Of a stretch of DNA of 64,000 nt, positions 29,500-38,748 are shown piece by piece (within the stretch, counting starts at the first letter, position 1; each line of letters opens with the position of its first letter). A model generated the notes under the pieces. It saw nothing but the letters and a program-made list of their open reading frames with translations, did not search any database and had not been told where the DNA came from. The DNA comes from Bacillus sp. EAC (GTDB lineage: Bacteria; Bacillota; Bacilli; Bacillales; Bacillaceae_G), in the NCBI RefSeq assembly GCF_002156875.1, contig NZ_NCSY01000009.1, forward strand, positions 1 through 64,000, given 5' to 3'. The position numbers and the translations under genes are program-made.

Positions 29500-30846
29500 A
29501 TGATCGAAAATATTAAAATGCCTCAATTGGGTGAAAGTGTAACAGAAGGTACGATTAGTACTTGGTTAGTAAAAGTTGGAGACCATGTAAATAAATACGA
29601 TCCACTTGCTGAAGTGATGACAGATAAAGTAAATGCGGAAGTTCCATCATCATTTTCGGGTGTAATTAAAGAGTTAATCGCAAATGAAGGCGAAACTTTA
29701 GCTGTTGGCGAAATTATTTGTACAATTGAAGTTGAAGGTGCAACAGGAGAAGTTGCAGCAACTGCAGTAGAAGAAACGAAAACAGTTGAAAAAGCTACGC
29801 CAGCTCCGGCAGTAGCGCCATCAGCTCCTGTATCAAAACCAGTAGCAGCGGCACCTGTTTCAATCTCAAAAACTGATGAATCAGGTAAAGTGCGTTTTTC
29901 ACCAGCTGTACTTCGTTTAGCGGGGGAAAACAATCTAGATCTTGCTTTAATACCTGGAAGTGGTGCTAACGGTCGTGTTACACGTAAAGACGTATTAAAT
30001 GCAATTGCAAATGGTGTACCTGAGGCTGCAGCGGCTCCAGTAGCTGTTGAGACAACTGCTCAACCTGTAACTACTCAAACTACTGCTCCTTCTGTAGAAG
30101 TAGTTAAGTCACCTTCTGCTCCATCTGTACCAGTTACTTCTTCAGTTGGAGATATCGAAATTCCAGTTACTGGTGTTCGTAAAGCAATCGCAGCTAATAT
30201 GTTACGTAGTAAACACGAGGCACCTCATGCGTGGATGATGGTTGAAGTGGATGTAACTAACTTAGTTAATTACCGTAACAGCTTAAAGGATTCTTTCAAG
30301 AAAAAAGAAGGTTTCCCATTAACATTCTTTGCATTCTTTGTAAAAGCTGTAGCACAAGCATTAAAAGATTATCCACAAATTAACTCAATGTGGGCTGGAG
30401 ATAAGATTATTCAAAAGAAAGATATTAACTTATCGATAGCTGTAGCAACTGATGATGCTTTATTCGTTCCAGTAATTAAAAATGCAGATGAAAAGACAAT
30501 TAAAGGTATTGCGCGTGAGATTACAGAATTAGCTACTAAAGTTCGTACTGGTAAATTAAAATCAGACGAAATGCAAGGTGGTACGTTCACTGTTAACAAT
30601 ACTGGTTCATTTGGAAGTGTACAAAGTGCAGGTATTATTAACTACCCACAAGCTGCAATTCTACAAATTGAAAGTATTGTAAAACGTCCAGCAGTCGTTA
30701 ATGGTATGATCGGTGTACGTGACATGGTAAATTTATGTTTATCTCTTGATCACAGAGTACTCGATGGATTTATTTGTGGTAAATTCTTAGGAAGAGTAAA
30801 AGAAATTCTTGAAAATACTACTAAAGAAAATACAAATGTATATTAA
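29500..30846 (+). CDS. bkdB: Branched-chain 2-oxoacid dehydrogenase E2 (lipoamide acyltransferase)
   Basis: BkdB moves the branched acyl group from E1 to CoA. The 448 residues start with one lipoyl domain carrying the modified Lys43 (EVMTDKVNAEVPS), then an Ala/Pro/Thr-rich linker, a peripheral subunit-binding domain (VRFSPAVLRLAGENNLDL to GSGANGRVTRKDV, about 132-170), a second flexible linker and the catalytic domain with the SLDHRVLDG histidine motif near the end. It is the last gene of the operon and is followed by a terminator. Confidence 0.96.
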   Translation: MIENIKMPQLGESVTEGTISTWLVKVGDHVNKYDPLAEVMTDKVNAEVPSSFSGVIKELIANEGETLAVGEIICTIEVEGATGEVAATAVEETKTVEKATPAPAVAPSAPVSKPVAAAPVSISKTDESGKVRFSPAVLRLAGENNLDLALIPGSGANGRVTRKDVLNAIANGVPEAAAAPVAVETTAQPVTTQTTAPSVEVVKSPSAPSVPVTSSVGDIEIPVTGVRKAIAANMLRSKHEAPHAWMMVEVDVTNLVNYRNSLKDSFKKKEGFPLTFFAFFVKAVAQALKDYPQINSMWAGDKIIQKKDINLSIAVATDDALFVPVIKNADEKTIKGIAREITELATKVRTGKLKSDEMQGGTFTVNNTGSFGSVQSAGIINYPQAAILQIESIVKRPAVVNGMIGVRDMVNLCLSLDHRVLDGFICGKFLGRVKEILENTTKENTNVY

Positions 30847-30857
30847 TTAAAAATAAA

Positions 30858-30891
30858 GCCTTACTTCATTTATGGAGTAAGGTTTTTTTTC
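30858..30891 (+). terminator. Terminator of the bkd operon
   Basis: gccttact pairs with agtaaggt around a short loop, followed by eight T's. Confidence 0.85.
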
Positions 30892-30983
30892 GATTGATTC
30901 TGTTTTAACTATTTAATATATAGAAATAATTGTATAATTGTATTATTCTGAAAATAATAAAGGATGTAGAAGGAGTGGAAAGA

Positions 30984-31466
30984 ATGCTAGTTGAACAAAA
31001 TGGTTTTTACATATCTACAAATAGAGCCTCATTAGACAAAAATCTGATCTATCAGTTTTTAGACAAAGATTCATATTGGGCAAATGATATTCCTTTTGAA
31101 TTCGTTGAACGATTTATTGAAAGCTCAATTTGCTTTGGGGTATATAATGGTAATCCAACAGAAAATGAGTATAACCAAGTAGGCTTCGCGAGAGTAGTCT
31201 CAGATAGCGTAACATTTGCTTACCTAGCAGATGTATTCATTCTTCCTGAATATCGAAAACAGGGCCTATCAAAATGGCTTATGGACGAGATTATGAAGTA
31301 TGATCGATTATCAACAGTTCGAGTATTTATGTTAGGCACTAAAGACGCCCATTCTTTATATAGTAAATATGGTTTTGATGTAATTGATAACAGTAATAAT
31401 CGATTTATGGGAATTCTTAAAGACAATATGTATAAAAATATGAAGGCTTTAAAACAAGAAAATTGA
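30984..31466 (+). CDS. GNAT family N-acetyltransferase
   Basis: The 160-residue protein shows the GNAT core: VGFARVVSDSVTFAYLADVFILPEYRKQGLSKWLMDEIM, whose last part is the acetyl-CoA-binding motif A (R-K-Q-G-L-S), and the C-terminal YSKYGFDVID strand. The acceptor is unknown. The ATG at 30984 follows AAGGAGTG; the frame stays open upstream to 30930 but without a ribosome site. It is flanked by terminators and is therefore a single-gene unit. Confidence 0.9.
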   Translation: MLVEQNGFYISTNRASLDKNLIYQFLDKDSYWANDIPFEFVERFIESSICFGVYNGNPTENEYNQVGFARVVSDSVTFAYLADVFILPEYRKQGLSKWLMDEIMKYDRLSTVRVFMLGTKDAHSLYSKYGFDVIDNSNNRFMGILKDNMYKNMKALKQEN

Positions 31467-31480
31467 AATGTTGTCATAAA

Positions 31481-31507
31481 AAGGCGTGATTTGATCACGC
31501 TTTTTTT
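31481..31507 (+). terminator. Terminator after the GNAT gene
   Basis: ggcgtgat pairs with atcacgct(t) around ttg, followed by seven T's. The next 300 bases hold only a possible weak promoter (TTGACT 31626-31631, 18 bases, TATATC 31650-31655) for the MFS gene. Confidence 0.85.
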
Positions 31508-31818
31508 GTTTATCTATTTATTTAAATTTTTTATTTTCTAGTTGAGCAAGTAAAAGTAACTAGGATTTAATCTTTAAATTGTATTTTAAACAAGATTTGG
31601 TTAAATAATTGGTTTAATAACCTTGTTGACTCATCAGTGAAAAAAATCCACTCTTTTCCTATATCGTTTCTATTAACTAATGCCTAGAATATAAGAGTAT
31701 GTACAAAATTTATATGTCCTAATTCACAAATATGTAATTAGACTAAAAAGCTTGATAAATACAGATATTTGTAAGATAATTTTAAAATATGTGACATCTT
31801 AGAAAAGGGGGGAATAAG

Positions 31819-33066
31819 ATGTTCAAAAATTTATCTGCAGTGCATCCTGTGGCATGGAATATCGTAATTGGAACATTATTTGTTCGTTTTGCAAGCACAG
31901 TGAGTATGCCGTTCTTAGCTATTTATTTAACTTCTGTTAAGCATATATCTCCAGTTATGGTTGGTATTATGTTAACAGTTTCATCTTTTTTAGGAGTCTT
32001 TTTTAGTTTTATAGGTGGTACGTTGTCAGACAGAATAGGTCGGAAACGAATATTACTTTGTAGTATATTTCTTTGGTCTATTACGTTAGTTGGATTTGGA
32101 TTTGGCGATAGCTTTGCCTGGTTTTTTGTTCTGAATTCAATTCTAAATATATGTTCGTCATTTTTTGAGCCATCTTCTAGAGCTCTACTTTCGGACTTAA
32201 CTGATGAAAAATCCAAATTATTGGTGTTTAATTTACGTTATGCTGCAATTAATGTTGGGGTAGCAGTTGGACCTTTAGTGGGACTATATTTAGGAAGTTC
32301 AAGAAGCACTATGCCGTTTGTCTTTTCTGGAATCGTGTATTTCTTCTACGGCATTACATTATTTTATATGTTATCTAAATTTAAAATTGGAGAAGGTAAT
32401 TCGACTCAAACTCAAAAAGTTTCGATGAAAGACTCGTTAAAAATTTTACGAAAAGACATTGTTTTTGCATTAACAATCCTGACAATTTGTATTTATGGTT
32501 TAGGTTATTCTCAAAGTTTTTCTACAATGTCACAGTACTTTGCAAATGCACCAAAGTTTCATGACGGTGTTAAAATGTATGCATATTTAACGACTATAAA
32601 TGCAGTTACAGTAGTGTTGCTACAATTTCCGATCGTAAGCCGAATGAAGAATTTTTCACCAACAGTATCAATGATGATTGGAAATATTATTGTTAGTTTA
32701 TCAGTTGCTGGATTTGGACTTTTTACTAATTTTTACTTTTTAGCGATCGTTATGATTATTTTTACAATAGGTGAAATATTTGCATTCACATTTACTGATG
32801 TATTCGTTGATCAGTTAGCTCCAGAAGACTTAAAAGGAACATATTTTGGGGCAATGGGCTTTTCTAAACTAGGTTTCGTTTTTGGTCCAGCATTAGGTGG
32901 TAGTTTACTTTCTTATTTCGGTTATAATAAAGGCGGATATGCATTTGTATTAATAAGTATTATCGCATTTATTAGTTTCCCGATGATGATATTTGTTAAT
33001 AGGCTTTTTCAAAAAAGAAACAAAATCAATTTACAAAATGAAACTAAGTTAACTGTTAATTCTTAA
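31819..33066 (+). CDS. MFS transporter, drug-exporter type
   Basis: A 415-residue protein with about 12 membrane segments. The loop between segments 2 and 3 carries GGTLSDRIGRKRILL, the motif A of major-facilitator drug:proton antiporters. Segment 5 has NLRYAAINVGVAVGPLVGLYLG (motif C-like), which supports export. The substrate cannot be told. The ribosome site AAAGGGGGG precedes the ATG. It is a single-gene unit ending in a terminator at 33065. Confidence 0.88.
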   Translation: MFKNLSAVHPVAWNIVIGTLFVRFASTVSMPFLAIYLTSVKHISPVMVGIMLTVSSFLGVFFSFIGGTLSDRIGRKRILLCSIFLWSITLVGFGFGDSFAWFFVLNSILNICSSFFEPSSRALLSDLTDEKSKLLVFNLRYAAINVGVAVGPLVGLYLGSSRSTMPFVFSGIVYFFYGITLFYMLSKFKIGEGNSTQTQKVSMKDSLKILRKDIVFALTILTICIYGLGYSQSFSTMSQYFANAPKFHDGVKMYAYLTTINAVTVVLLQFPIVSRMKNFSPTVSMMIGNIIVSLSVAGFGLFTNFYFLAIVMIIFTIGEIFAFTFTDVFVDQLAPEDLKGTYFGAMGFSKLGFVFGPALGGSLLSYFGYNKGGYAFVLISIIAFISFPMMIFVNRLFQKRNKINLQNETKLTVNS

Positions 33067-33090
33067 GACCGCCATTTAAGCGGTCTTTTT
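33065..33090 (+). terminator. Terminator after the MFS gene
   Basis: aagaccgc (33065-33072) pairs with gcggtctt (33080-33087), followed by T's. Confidence 0.85.
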
Positions 33091-33256
33091 AAAATTTCTC
33101 TATTTAGTAATTGTTATTTTAAATTCGAGTAACATTTCTTAAAAAAACTAAAAATAGAATGATAACATCGGTTTACTGGTTGTTTTGAGTTCAAAAGCTT
33201 GAATTAAGTGACAATCAATTGGTAAGATGAAGAAAAGTATGTAAGGAGAAGATAAA

Positions 33257-33694
33257 ATGAATATGAATTTTAATTTTTTTATGAATGATGTGGTTCATAC
33301 TGCGCGCCAAGAAATTACGGCAGCTGGTTATACAGAATTAAAATCACCTGAAGAAGTAGAAGAAGCTTTAGCGAAAAAAGGTACAACTTTAGTAATGGTA
33401 AACTCTGTTTGTGGTTGTGCAGGAGGTATAGCACGTCCAGCAGCAGCACATTCAGTTCATTATGATGCAAGACCAGATCAATTAGTAACAGTTTTCGCGG
33501 GTCAAGATAAAGAAGCAACTGCAAGAGCTCGTGAATACTTTACTGGAAAAGCACCATCATCGCCTTCATTTGCTTTGTTAAAAGATGGTGAGCTTGTAGC
33601 GATGGTAGAGCGCCATGAAATTGAAGGGCATGACCCGATGCAAGTAATCCAGAAGCTTCAAGGCTATTTTGAAGAATTTTGTGATCAAATCTAA
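33257..33694 (+). CDS. brxB: Bacilliredoxin BrxB
   Basis: Bacilliredoxins remove bacillithiol from mixed disulfides on proteins after oxidative stress. The 145-residue protein shows the family start [19 protein letters not shown] and the active site Cys-Gly-Cys at residues 52-54 ([13 protein letters not shown]), then [17 protein letters not shown] and [20 protein letters not shown]. The B. subtilis counterpart YqiW lies in the same place after the bkd operon. The ribosome site is AAGGAGAA. Confidence 0.95.
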   Translation: MNMNFNFFMNDVVHTARQEITAAGYTELKSPEEVEEALAKKGTTLVMVNSVCGCAGGIARPAAAHSVHYDARPDQLVTVFAGQDKEATARAREYFTGKAPSSPSFALLKDGELVAMVERHEIEGHDPMQVIQKLQGYFEEFCDQI

Positions 33695-33701
33695 AAAAAT
33701 A

Positions 33702-33747
33702 AAGTACAAAATTCTATGTATGTTTTCATAGGATTTTGTGCTTTTTT
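33702..33747. terminator. Terminator between brxB and a convergent small gene
   Basis: aagtacaaaattctatg pairs imperfectly with cataggattttgtgctt, followed by T's; the minus-strand side is also T-rich, so it probably serves both genes. Confidence 0.8.
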
Positions 33748-33762
33748 ATTTTGACTCTTTAT

Positions 33763-33957
33763 TTAGTTAATAAATTTATGTAGATAATAAAATATAAAAA
33801 AGAAAGAAATGGATGCGAAAGCACATGAGAAAATAATCAACTTGAGTGCTTCATCATATGCAGAATCATCATAGTGTACTCGTAAAGCGAAGGACGCTGA
33901 TTTACTTCTTTTTAATTTTCGATATTTTTTTAAGTCGATAATATTTGTTTGATCCAC
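33763..33957 (-). CDS. Small single-span membrane protein, unknown
   Basis: A 64-residue protein with a basic N-terminal half (DLKKYRKLKRSKS) and one C-terminal membrane segment (LIIFSCAFASISFFFIFYYL). The start is GTG at 33957 with AAAGGAG about 7 bases upstream, and a shared terminator follows. The strong ribosome site and clean architecture support a real gene. I do not recognise the family. Confidence 0.65.
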   Translation of the reverse strand: MDQTNIIDLKKYRKLKRSKSASFALRVHYDDSAYDEALKLIIFSCAFASISFFFIFYYLHKFIN

Positions 33958-34109
33958 ACTTAATTCTCCTTTCGAGTGGTTATAAATAAATTTTAAAATA
34001 TTCTAAATAATTAGTAAAGTTGTTTTAGATGACAAATTAATAGTAAATTATGCCATAATAAACGTTATATTGAGTCAACTACTAATAATTTGAAAGGTAT
34101 GTGTCGCTT

Positions 34110-34592
34110 TTGAAGTATACATTATGCTTTATTAAACGAAATAATGAATTATTAATGCTAAATCGTATAAAAGACCCTACAATGGGAATTTGGAATGGTG
34201 TTGGTGGAAAAATAGAAGATGGTGAATCTACCAAAGAATCTGTCCAAAGAGAAATCTTAGAAGAAACAGGTATTTTCATTGAAATGAATCAGATTATGAA
34301 TAAAGGAAGAGTAACTTGGCATGAAGATGATCATTTTTTTGGAGGAATGCATTTATTTTTAGCGGAAGTTTCGAATGATCTCATTTTTAATACGCCAATT
34401 AAGACAGATGAAGGAATTTTAGATTGGAAAAACATAGAATGGGTAATAGATAAACGAAATCAAGGGGTAGGAGAGTGTATTCCACATTTTCTTCCTATAC
34501 TATTAAATGAAGAGAGTTCATATCATTATTCCTTTTATTATAAAGGAAAACATGTAATTGGCGTACAGGTAGATCAAGAGGTTTTAATATAA
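34110..34592 (+). CDS. Nudix hydrolase, MutT/8-oxo-dGTPase-like
   Basis: The protein of about 160 residues has a perfect Nudix box, GX5EX7REUXEEXGU, in GGKIEDGESTKESVQREILEETGI read as two adjacent blocks, preceded by MGIWNGVG. Such enzymes hydrolyse nucleoside diphosphates linked to another moiety; the MLNR/WNGVGGK context is closest to the 8-oxo-dGTP diphosphatase group, but the substrate is not certain. The start is uncertain: TTG at 34110 is 12 bases from GAAAGG, GTG at 34101 only 3. Confidence 0.85.
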   Translation: MKYTLCFIKRNNELLMLNRIKDPTMGIWNGVGGKIEDGESTKESVQREILEETGIFIEMNQIMNKGRVTWHEDDHFFGGMHLFLAEVSNDLIFNTPIKTDEGILDWKNIEWVIDKRNQGVGECIPHFLPILLNEESSYHYSFYYKGKHVIGVQVDQEVLI

Positions 34593-34632
34593 TAATATAA
34601 TTTATAAATGAATATTGTACTCATTTAGATGA

Positions 34633-34661
34633 AAGTACCGTTAGTTAATCGGTGCTTTTTT
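34633..34661 (+). terminator. Terminator after the Nudix gene
   Basis: agtaccg pairs with cggtgct using a G-U pair, followed by seven T's. The stretch 34662-34900 is very AT-rich and shows nothing else. Confidence 0.65.
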
Positions 34662-34907
34662 TATGTATAACTATGAAAACGCTTCATTTTATAAGAGAAT
34701 TTAACATTGTTAAGAATTAAAGTGTGATTTTTGCGAGATTTGTCGAAAAGTTTTTTAAAATTTGGAATTCACAAATAATAAAGGTTATATTCATCATTTT
34801 GGATAAATATATAAAAATAATGAATTTAATAAAAAAATATTTTTGAATACTATCCTTGAAAAGTAGGGGTTTTTATTGGGAATATGAAAAAAACTTATTA
34901 AATAGGG

Positions 34908-34935
34908 TTGCATAATTATTAGTGTGTGTTAAAAT
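34908..34935 (+). promoter_or_regulatory. Sigma-A promoter of the art-like operon
   Basis: TTGCAT (34908-34913), 16 bases, TAAAAT (34930-34935). It lies 112 bases before the binding-protein start and is overlapped and followed by arginine-box-like sequences. Confidence 0.6.
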
Positions 34936-34942
34936 TCATTTT

Positions 34943-34959
34943 ATGAAATAATTATTCAT
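34943..34959. promoter_or_regulatory. Arginine-box-like operator
   Basis: atgaaataattattcat is a near palindrome that fits the ARG box TGAATWWWWATTCA with one extra base. A second weaker match, gcataattattagt, covers 34910-34923 across the -35 region. Two boxes around a promoter are the usual ArgR arrangement. Confidence 0.45.
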
Positions 34960-35046
34960 TCAAAAAAACATGTTGTTTAATCGATTTCTAATAATGATAA
35001 TAATAGTAAGAAGTTAGAATTTTACAAAAAATTGGGGGAAACATTA

Positions 35047-35802
35047 GTGAAAAAATTAGTCGGAGTTTTAACAGCAACAGTACTTTCAATCGGGATGTTA
35101 TCAGCGTGTAATAAATCAGATAATAAAACTCTTATTCTAGGAACAAGTGCGGATTATAAACCGTATGAATTTATTGATACTAAAAATGATGAAATTATTG
35201 GTTTTGATGTTGACTTAGCAAAAGCGTTAGGGAAAAAGACAGGATACAAAATTAAAGTTAAAGATATAGATTTTACTTCATTAATCACTGCGATGAATGC
35301 AGACAAAGTTGATTTTATTATGGCTGGTATGAAAAAAACACCAGAACGTGCGAAAAATGCAGACTTCACTGATTCATATTTCCTTGATCAAAATGAAGTA
35401 ATTGTTAAAAAAGATTCAAATATTAAGAGTTTAGCAGATTTAAAAGGAAAAACAATTGGTGTACAAGCTGGTTCGATTCAAGAGACGAAGGCAAAAGAAG
35501 TAGCAAAAACTGGTGGATTTAAAGTAGAAGATCGTAACAGAATTCCAGAAATGGTAGAAGAGCTGAAGGCTGGACGATTTGATGCAGTAATCATTGAACA
35601 AACAGTTGCAAGTGGATATCTTGACAAGCTTGATCAAATGGAAGGCCTATTAATTGAAGATTTCTTTGAGCAATCAGGATCAGCAGTAGCATTTCCAAAG
35701 GACAGTAAATTAACTCCTAAGTTTGATAAAGCATTAGCGGAATTAAAGAAAGACGGAACAGTAGATAAATTGATAAAAAAATGGTTTGGTGAGCTTAAAT
35801 AA
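35047..35802 (+). CDS. artP: Polar amino acid ABC transporter, substrate-binding lipoprotein
   Basis: The 251 residues begin with a lipoprotein signal ending in the lipobox LSAC near residues 18-21, so the protein is tethered outside the membrane. The body is a type 3 solute-binding domain (TSADYKPYEF, GFDVDLAKALGKKTG, DFIMAGMKKTPERAK, GVQAGSIQE). The locus matches B. subtilis artP (YqiX), an arginine-binding protein; specificity here is inferred from synteny and the ArgR-like promoter. The GTG at 35047 follows GGGGGAAAC; a TTG at 35032 overlaps it. Confidence 0.85.
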   Translation: MKKLVGVLTATVLSIGMLSACNKSDNKTLILGTSADYKPYEFIDTKNDEIIGFDVDLAKALGKKTGYKIKVKDIDFTSLITAMNADKVDFIMAGMKKTPERAKNADFTDSYFLDQNEVIVKKDSNIKSLADLKGKTIGVQAGSIQETKAKEVAKTGGFKVEDRNRIPEMVEELKAGRFDAVIIEQTVASGYLDKLDQMEGLLIEDFFEQSGSAVAFPKDSKLTPKFDKALAELKKDGTVDKLIKKWFGELK

Positions 35803-35848
35803 TTTAATTGCATGTTAGATATTTTCAGTCAATAGGGAGGATTTAAAG

Positions 35849-37189
35849 ATGAATAACGATTGGAGTCATTTACTTGAAAAAATGCCATTACGCCTAGCAC
35901 CAAGCATGTCAAAGGATCATCCTAATTTGCCAGTTGTGAAGGAAGAAGGTTGTTATTACTACGGAGTAGATGGAAAACAATATTTAGATTTTACTTCAGG
36001 AATTGCAACTACAAATGTGGGACATCGTCATCCAAAAGTAGTCCAAGCAATTAAAGATGGTGCCGATTCACTAGCACATGGGCCTTCTGGAGTTATTATT
36101 TATGAATCTATTTTAAAACTAGCAGATCAATTGGCAGAAATCCTTCCTGGAAATTTAGATTGTTTCTTTTTTGGTAACAGTGGAACTGAAGCAATTGAAG
36201 GTGCAATTAAATTAGCGAAGCATGTAACAAAGCGTCCATATATTGTTTCATTTATCGGATGTTTCCATGGTCGATCAATGGGAGCGTTAAGTGTGACAAC
36301 ATCAAAAAGTAAATATCGTAAATTTTTACAGCCATCTGGTTCTTATCAAATTCCTTACGCGGATGTATCGGAATGTCCAGAAGGGTATGATGAAGAAGCA
36401 TATGTAGTAAATAAATTAGAAAAAGACTTTAAACGCCTTTTAAATCATCAAGTTACTCCTGAAGAAGTTGCAGCGGTCATCGTTGAACCTGTATTGGGAG
36501 AGGGTGGATATGTAGTTCCGCCTAAAGCGTGGTTGAAAAAGATTCGTGAATTATGTGATGCTCATAATATTCTATTAATCTTTGATGAGGTGCAAACTGG
36601 TTTTGGTCGAACTGGAGAATGGTTCGCAGCGCAAACTTTTGATGTTACGCCTGATATCATGGCTATTGCAAAAGGAATTGCAAACGGCATTCCATTAAGT
36701 GCTACAGTGGCTTCACATGAATTAATGAAACAGTGGCCACTAGGAAGTCATGGGACAACTTTTGGAGGAAATCCAATTGCATGTTCAGCTGCTTTAGCGG
36801 TACTTGATATAATTAAAGAAGAAAACCTACTTGAAAATACGAAAGAGGTAGGTGCATATGCAGTCGAAAAACTGCATGAATTAAAGAAAAAACATCCCGT
36901 AATTGGAGATATTCGTTCAATTGGATTAATGATTGGAATCGAAATTATTAATCCAAGTACAAAAGAACCAAATGGGGATGCACTTTTCGAAATTCTTGAT
37001 CTTGCTTTAGAAAAAGGTGTTTTATTCTATTTCTGTGGTAATAACAGCGAAGTAATTCGTATGATTCCACCTTTAACAGTCACGAAAAGCCAAATTGATG
37101 ACGGTTTAAACATATTAGATGAAGCATTAACAGAATATGAGCAATCAATTGGTTTTGAGTTATTTGAAACAAAAGGCATTGGTTTTTAA
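35849..37189 (+). CDS. Class III PLP-dependent aminotransferase
   Basis: The 446 residues belong to the class III group (GABA, ornithine, acetylornithine aminotransferases). [17 protein letters not shown] at 108-124, the [15 protein letters not shown] segment at 246-260 and the PLP-lysine K275 ([16 protein letters not shown]) are intact, as is [14 protein letters not shown]. It is most like 4-aminobutyrate-type aminotransferases; the exact substrate is not resolvable. It sits between the binding protein and permease genes of an amino acid ABC transporter, so it probably acts on the imported amino acid or a product of it. Confidence 0.88.
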   Translation: MNNDWSHLLEKMPLRLAPSMSKDHPNLPVVKEEGCYYYGVDGKQYLDFTSGIATTNVGHRHPKVVQAIKDGADSLAHGPSGVIIYESILKLADQLAEILPGNLDCFFFGNSGTEAIEGAIKLAKHVTKRPYIVSFIGCFHGRSMGALSVTTSKSKYRKFLQPSGSYQIPYADVSECPEGYDEEAYVVNKLEKDFKRLLNHQVTPEEVAAVIVEPVLGEGGYVVPPKAWLKKIRELCDAHNILLIFDEVQTGFGRTGEWFAAQTFDVTPDIMAIAKGIANGIPLSATVASHELMKQWPLGSHGTTFGGNPIACSAALAVLDIIKEENLLENTKEVGAYAVEKLHELKKKHPVIGDIRSIGLMIGIEIINPSTKEPNGDALFEILDLALEKGVLFYFCGNNSEVIRMIPPLTVTKSQIDDGLNILDEALTEYEQSIGFELFETKGIGF

Positions 37190-37275
37190 ACCAGTGCTTT
37201 TTATCTAAATATCTTCAATCGAATATACGAATGGATACCCAGAATAAGACGAATAAATAAAAGGAGTACTATCTT

Positions 37276-37935
37276 ATGAATCTAGATTTTTCGCAAATTG
37301 TCCCTTCGATTCCATATATATTAACTGGATTAAAATTAACACTTTCTGTTGTTATTTGTTCAATTTTATTAGGTTTAGTTTTAGCAATTTTATTAGCATT
37401 AATGAAAATTAGTCGTACAAAGTGGATCGTTTTAATCGCTGATTTTTATACATCGATTTTCCGTGGTACACCAATGGTATTACAATTAATGATTATTTAT
37501 TATGGTTTACCTCAAATTATTGGATTTGATATTGAAAAATTTCCAGCTGCAGTTTTAGCTTTCGGGTTAAACTCAGGGGCATATGTTTCAGAAATTATAC
37601 GTGCTGGAATTTTAGCTGTTGATAAGGGTCAACAAGAAGCGGCATCAGCCTTAGGAATTCCTTATCGTAAAATGATGTCAAAAATAATCTTGCCTCAAGC
37701 ATTTAAAAATATTTTACCTGCATTGATGAATGAATTTATTACATTAACGAAAGAGTCTGCAATGGTAACTGTAATCGGTGCATCAGACTTAATGAGAAGA
37801 GCATTTTTAGTCGGTGGAGAGACGTACTCATTCATGGAACCTCTAATATTTGTAGCCGGAATCTACTATATTATCATTATGCTACTATCACTTCTAGGAA
37901 AAGCAGTAGAAAGGAGATTACGTTCAAATGATTAA
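37276..37935 (+). CDS. artQ: Polar amino acid ABC transporter, permease
   Basis: A 219-residue HisM-type permease with about five membrane segments. The conserved cytoplasmic EAA-like loop reads [35 protein letters not shown], the coupling site to the ATPase. [21 protein letters not shown] is also typical. The ribosome site AAAGGAGT is clear. Its stop overlaps the start of the ATPase gene by 8 bases, so the two are translationally coupled. Synteny suggests arginine. Confidence 0.9.
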   Translation: MNLDFSQIVPSIPYILTGLKLTLSVVICSILLGLVLAILLALMKISRTKWIVLIADFYTSIFRGTPMVLQLMIIYYGLPQIIGFDIEKFPAAVLAFGLNSGAYVSEIIRAGILAVDKGQQEAASALGIPYRKMMSKIILPQAFKNILPALMNEFITLTKESAMVTVIGASDLMRRAFLVGGETYSFMEPLIFVAGIYYIIIMLLSLLGKAVERRLRSND

Positions 37936-38650
37936 AATTTCAAATCTATATAAAAGCTTTGGAAATGTCCATGTACTAAAAGGAATTTCAACTACTATTG
38001 AAGAAGGCTCAGTTGTTGCGGTTATCGGACCATCTGGATCTGGGAAATCTACATTTTTAAGATGTATGAATTTATTAGAAATTCCTACATCGGGCCAAAT
38101 TTGGATGGGTGAGATGGAAATCACTAATAGTAAAAATGATATGATGAAAATGCGAGAGAATGTAGGAATGGTTTTTCAACATTTTCACCTTTTTCCACAT
38201 ATGACAGTATTAGAAAATATTACTTATGCACCAATTAATGTAAAGGGATTGAGTAAAGCTAAGGCAGAAGAGAAAGCAAAAGAATTACTTGTAAAAGTAG
38301 GTCTTATTGAAAAAGCAAATGTGTATCCTCCAAAATTATCTGGTGGTCAAAAACAGCGTGTTGCAATCGCAAGAGCGTTAGCTATGGAACCGAAAGTAAT
38401 GCTTTTTGATGAACCTACTTCAGCGTTGGATCCGGAGATGGTAAAAGAAGTATTAGAAGTTATGAAGTCATTAGCACATACTGGAATGACAATGGTTATT
38501 GTTACTCATGAAATGGGATTTGCAAAGGAAGTTGCTGATCGTATTCTTTTCCTTGATGAAGGAAACTTAGTTGAGGATTCAACTCCAATTGAATTGTTTA
38601 CAAAACCTAAATCGGATAGAGCAAAACTATTCCTTGAAAAGGTACTATAA
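37928..38650 (+). CDS. artR: Polar amino acid ABC transporter, ATP-binding protein
   Basis: The 240-residue ATPase shows Walker [10 protein letters not shown] near residue 34, the Q-loop [14 protein letters not shown], signature [15 protein letters not shown], Walker [15 protein letters not shown] and the H-loop VTHEMGFA. It energises import by ArtP/ArtQ. It overlaps artQ by 8 bases and ends the operon at a strong terminator. Confidence 0.93.
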   Translation: MIKISNLYKSFGNVHVLKGISTTIEEGSVVAVIGPSGSGKSTFLRCMNLLEIPTSGQIWMGEMEITNSKNDMMKMRENVGMVFQHFHLFPHMTVLENITYAPINVKGLSKAKAEEKAKELLVKVGLIEKANVYPPKLSGGQKQRVAIARALAMEPKVMLFDEPTSALDPEMVKEVLEVMKSLAHTGMTMVIVTHEMGFAKEVADRILFLDEGNLVEDSTPIELFTKPKSDRAKLFLEKVL

Positions 38651-38654
38651 TTGA

Positions 38655-38697
38655 AAAACAAAGGCACATCACTTTTAGAAGGATGTGCCTTTGTTTT
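38655..38697. terminator. Strong bidirectional terminator
   Basis: A perfect 16-bp stem (38655-38670 with 38682-38697) lies between convergent artR and the ABC exporter gene, with A/T flanks on both sides. Confidence 0.9.
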
Positions 38698-38748
38698 AAT
38701 TTAGATTAATTTATTGGATGTATAGAATATAGCGGTAATAATGGCGAA

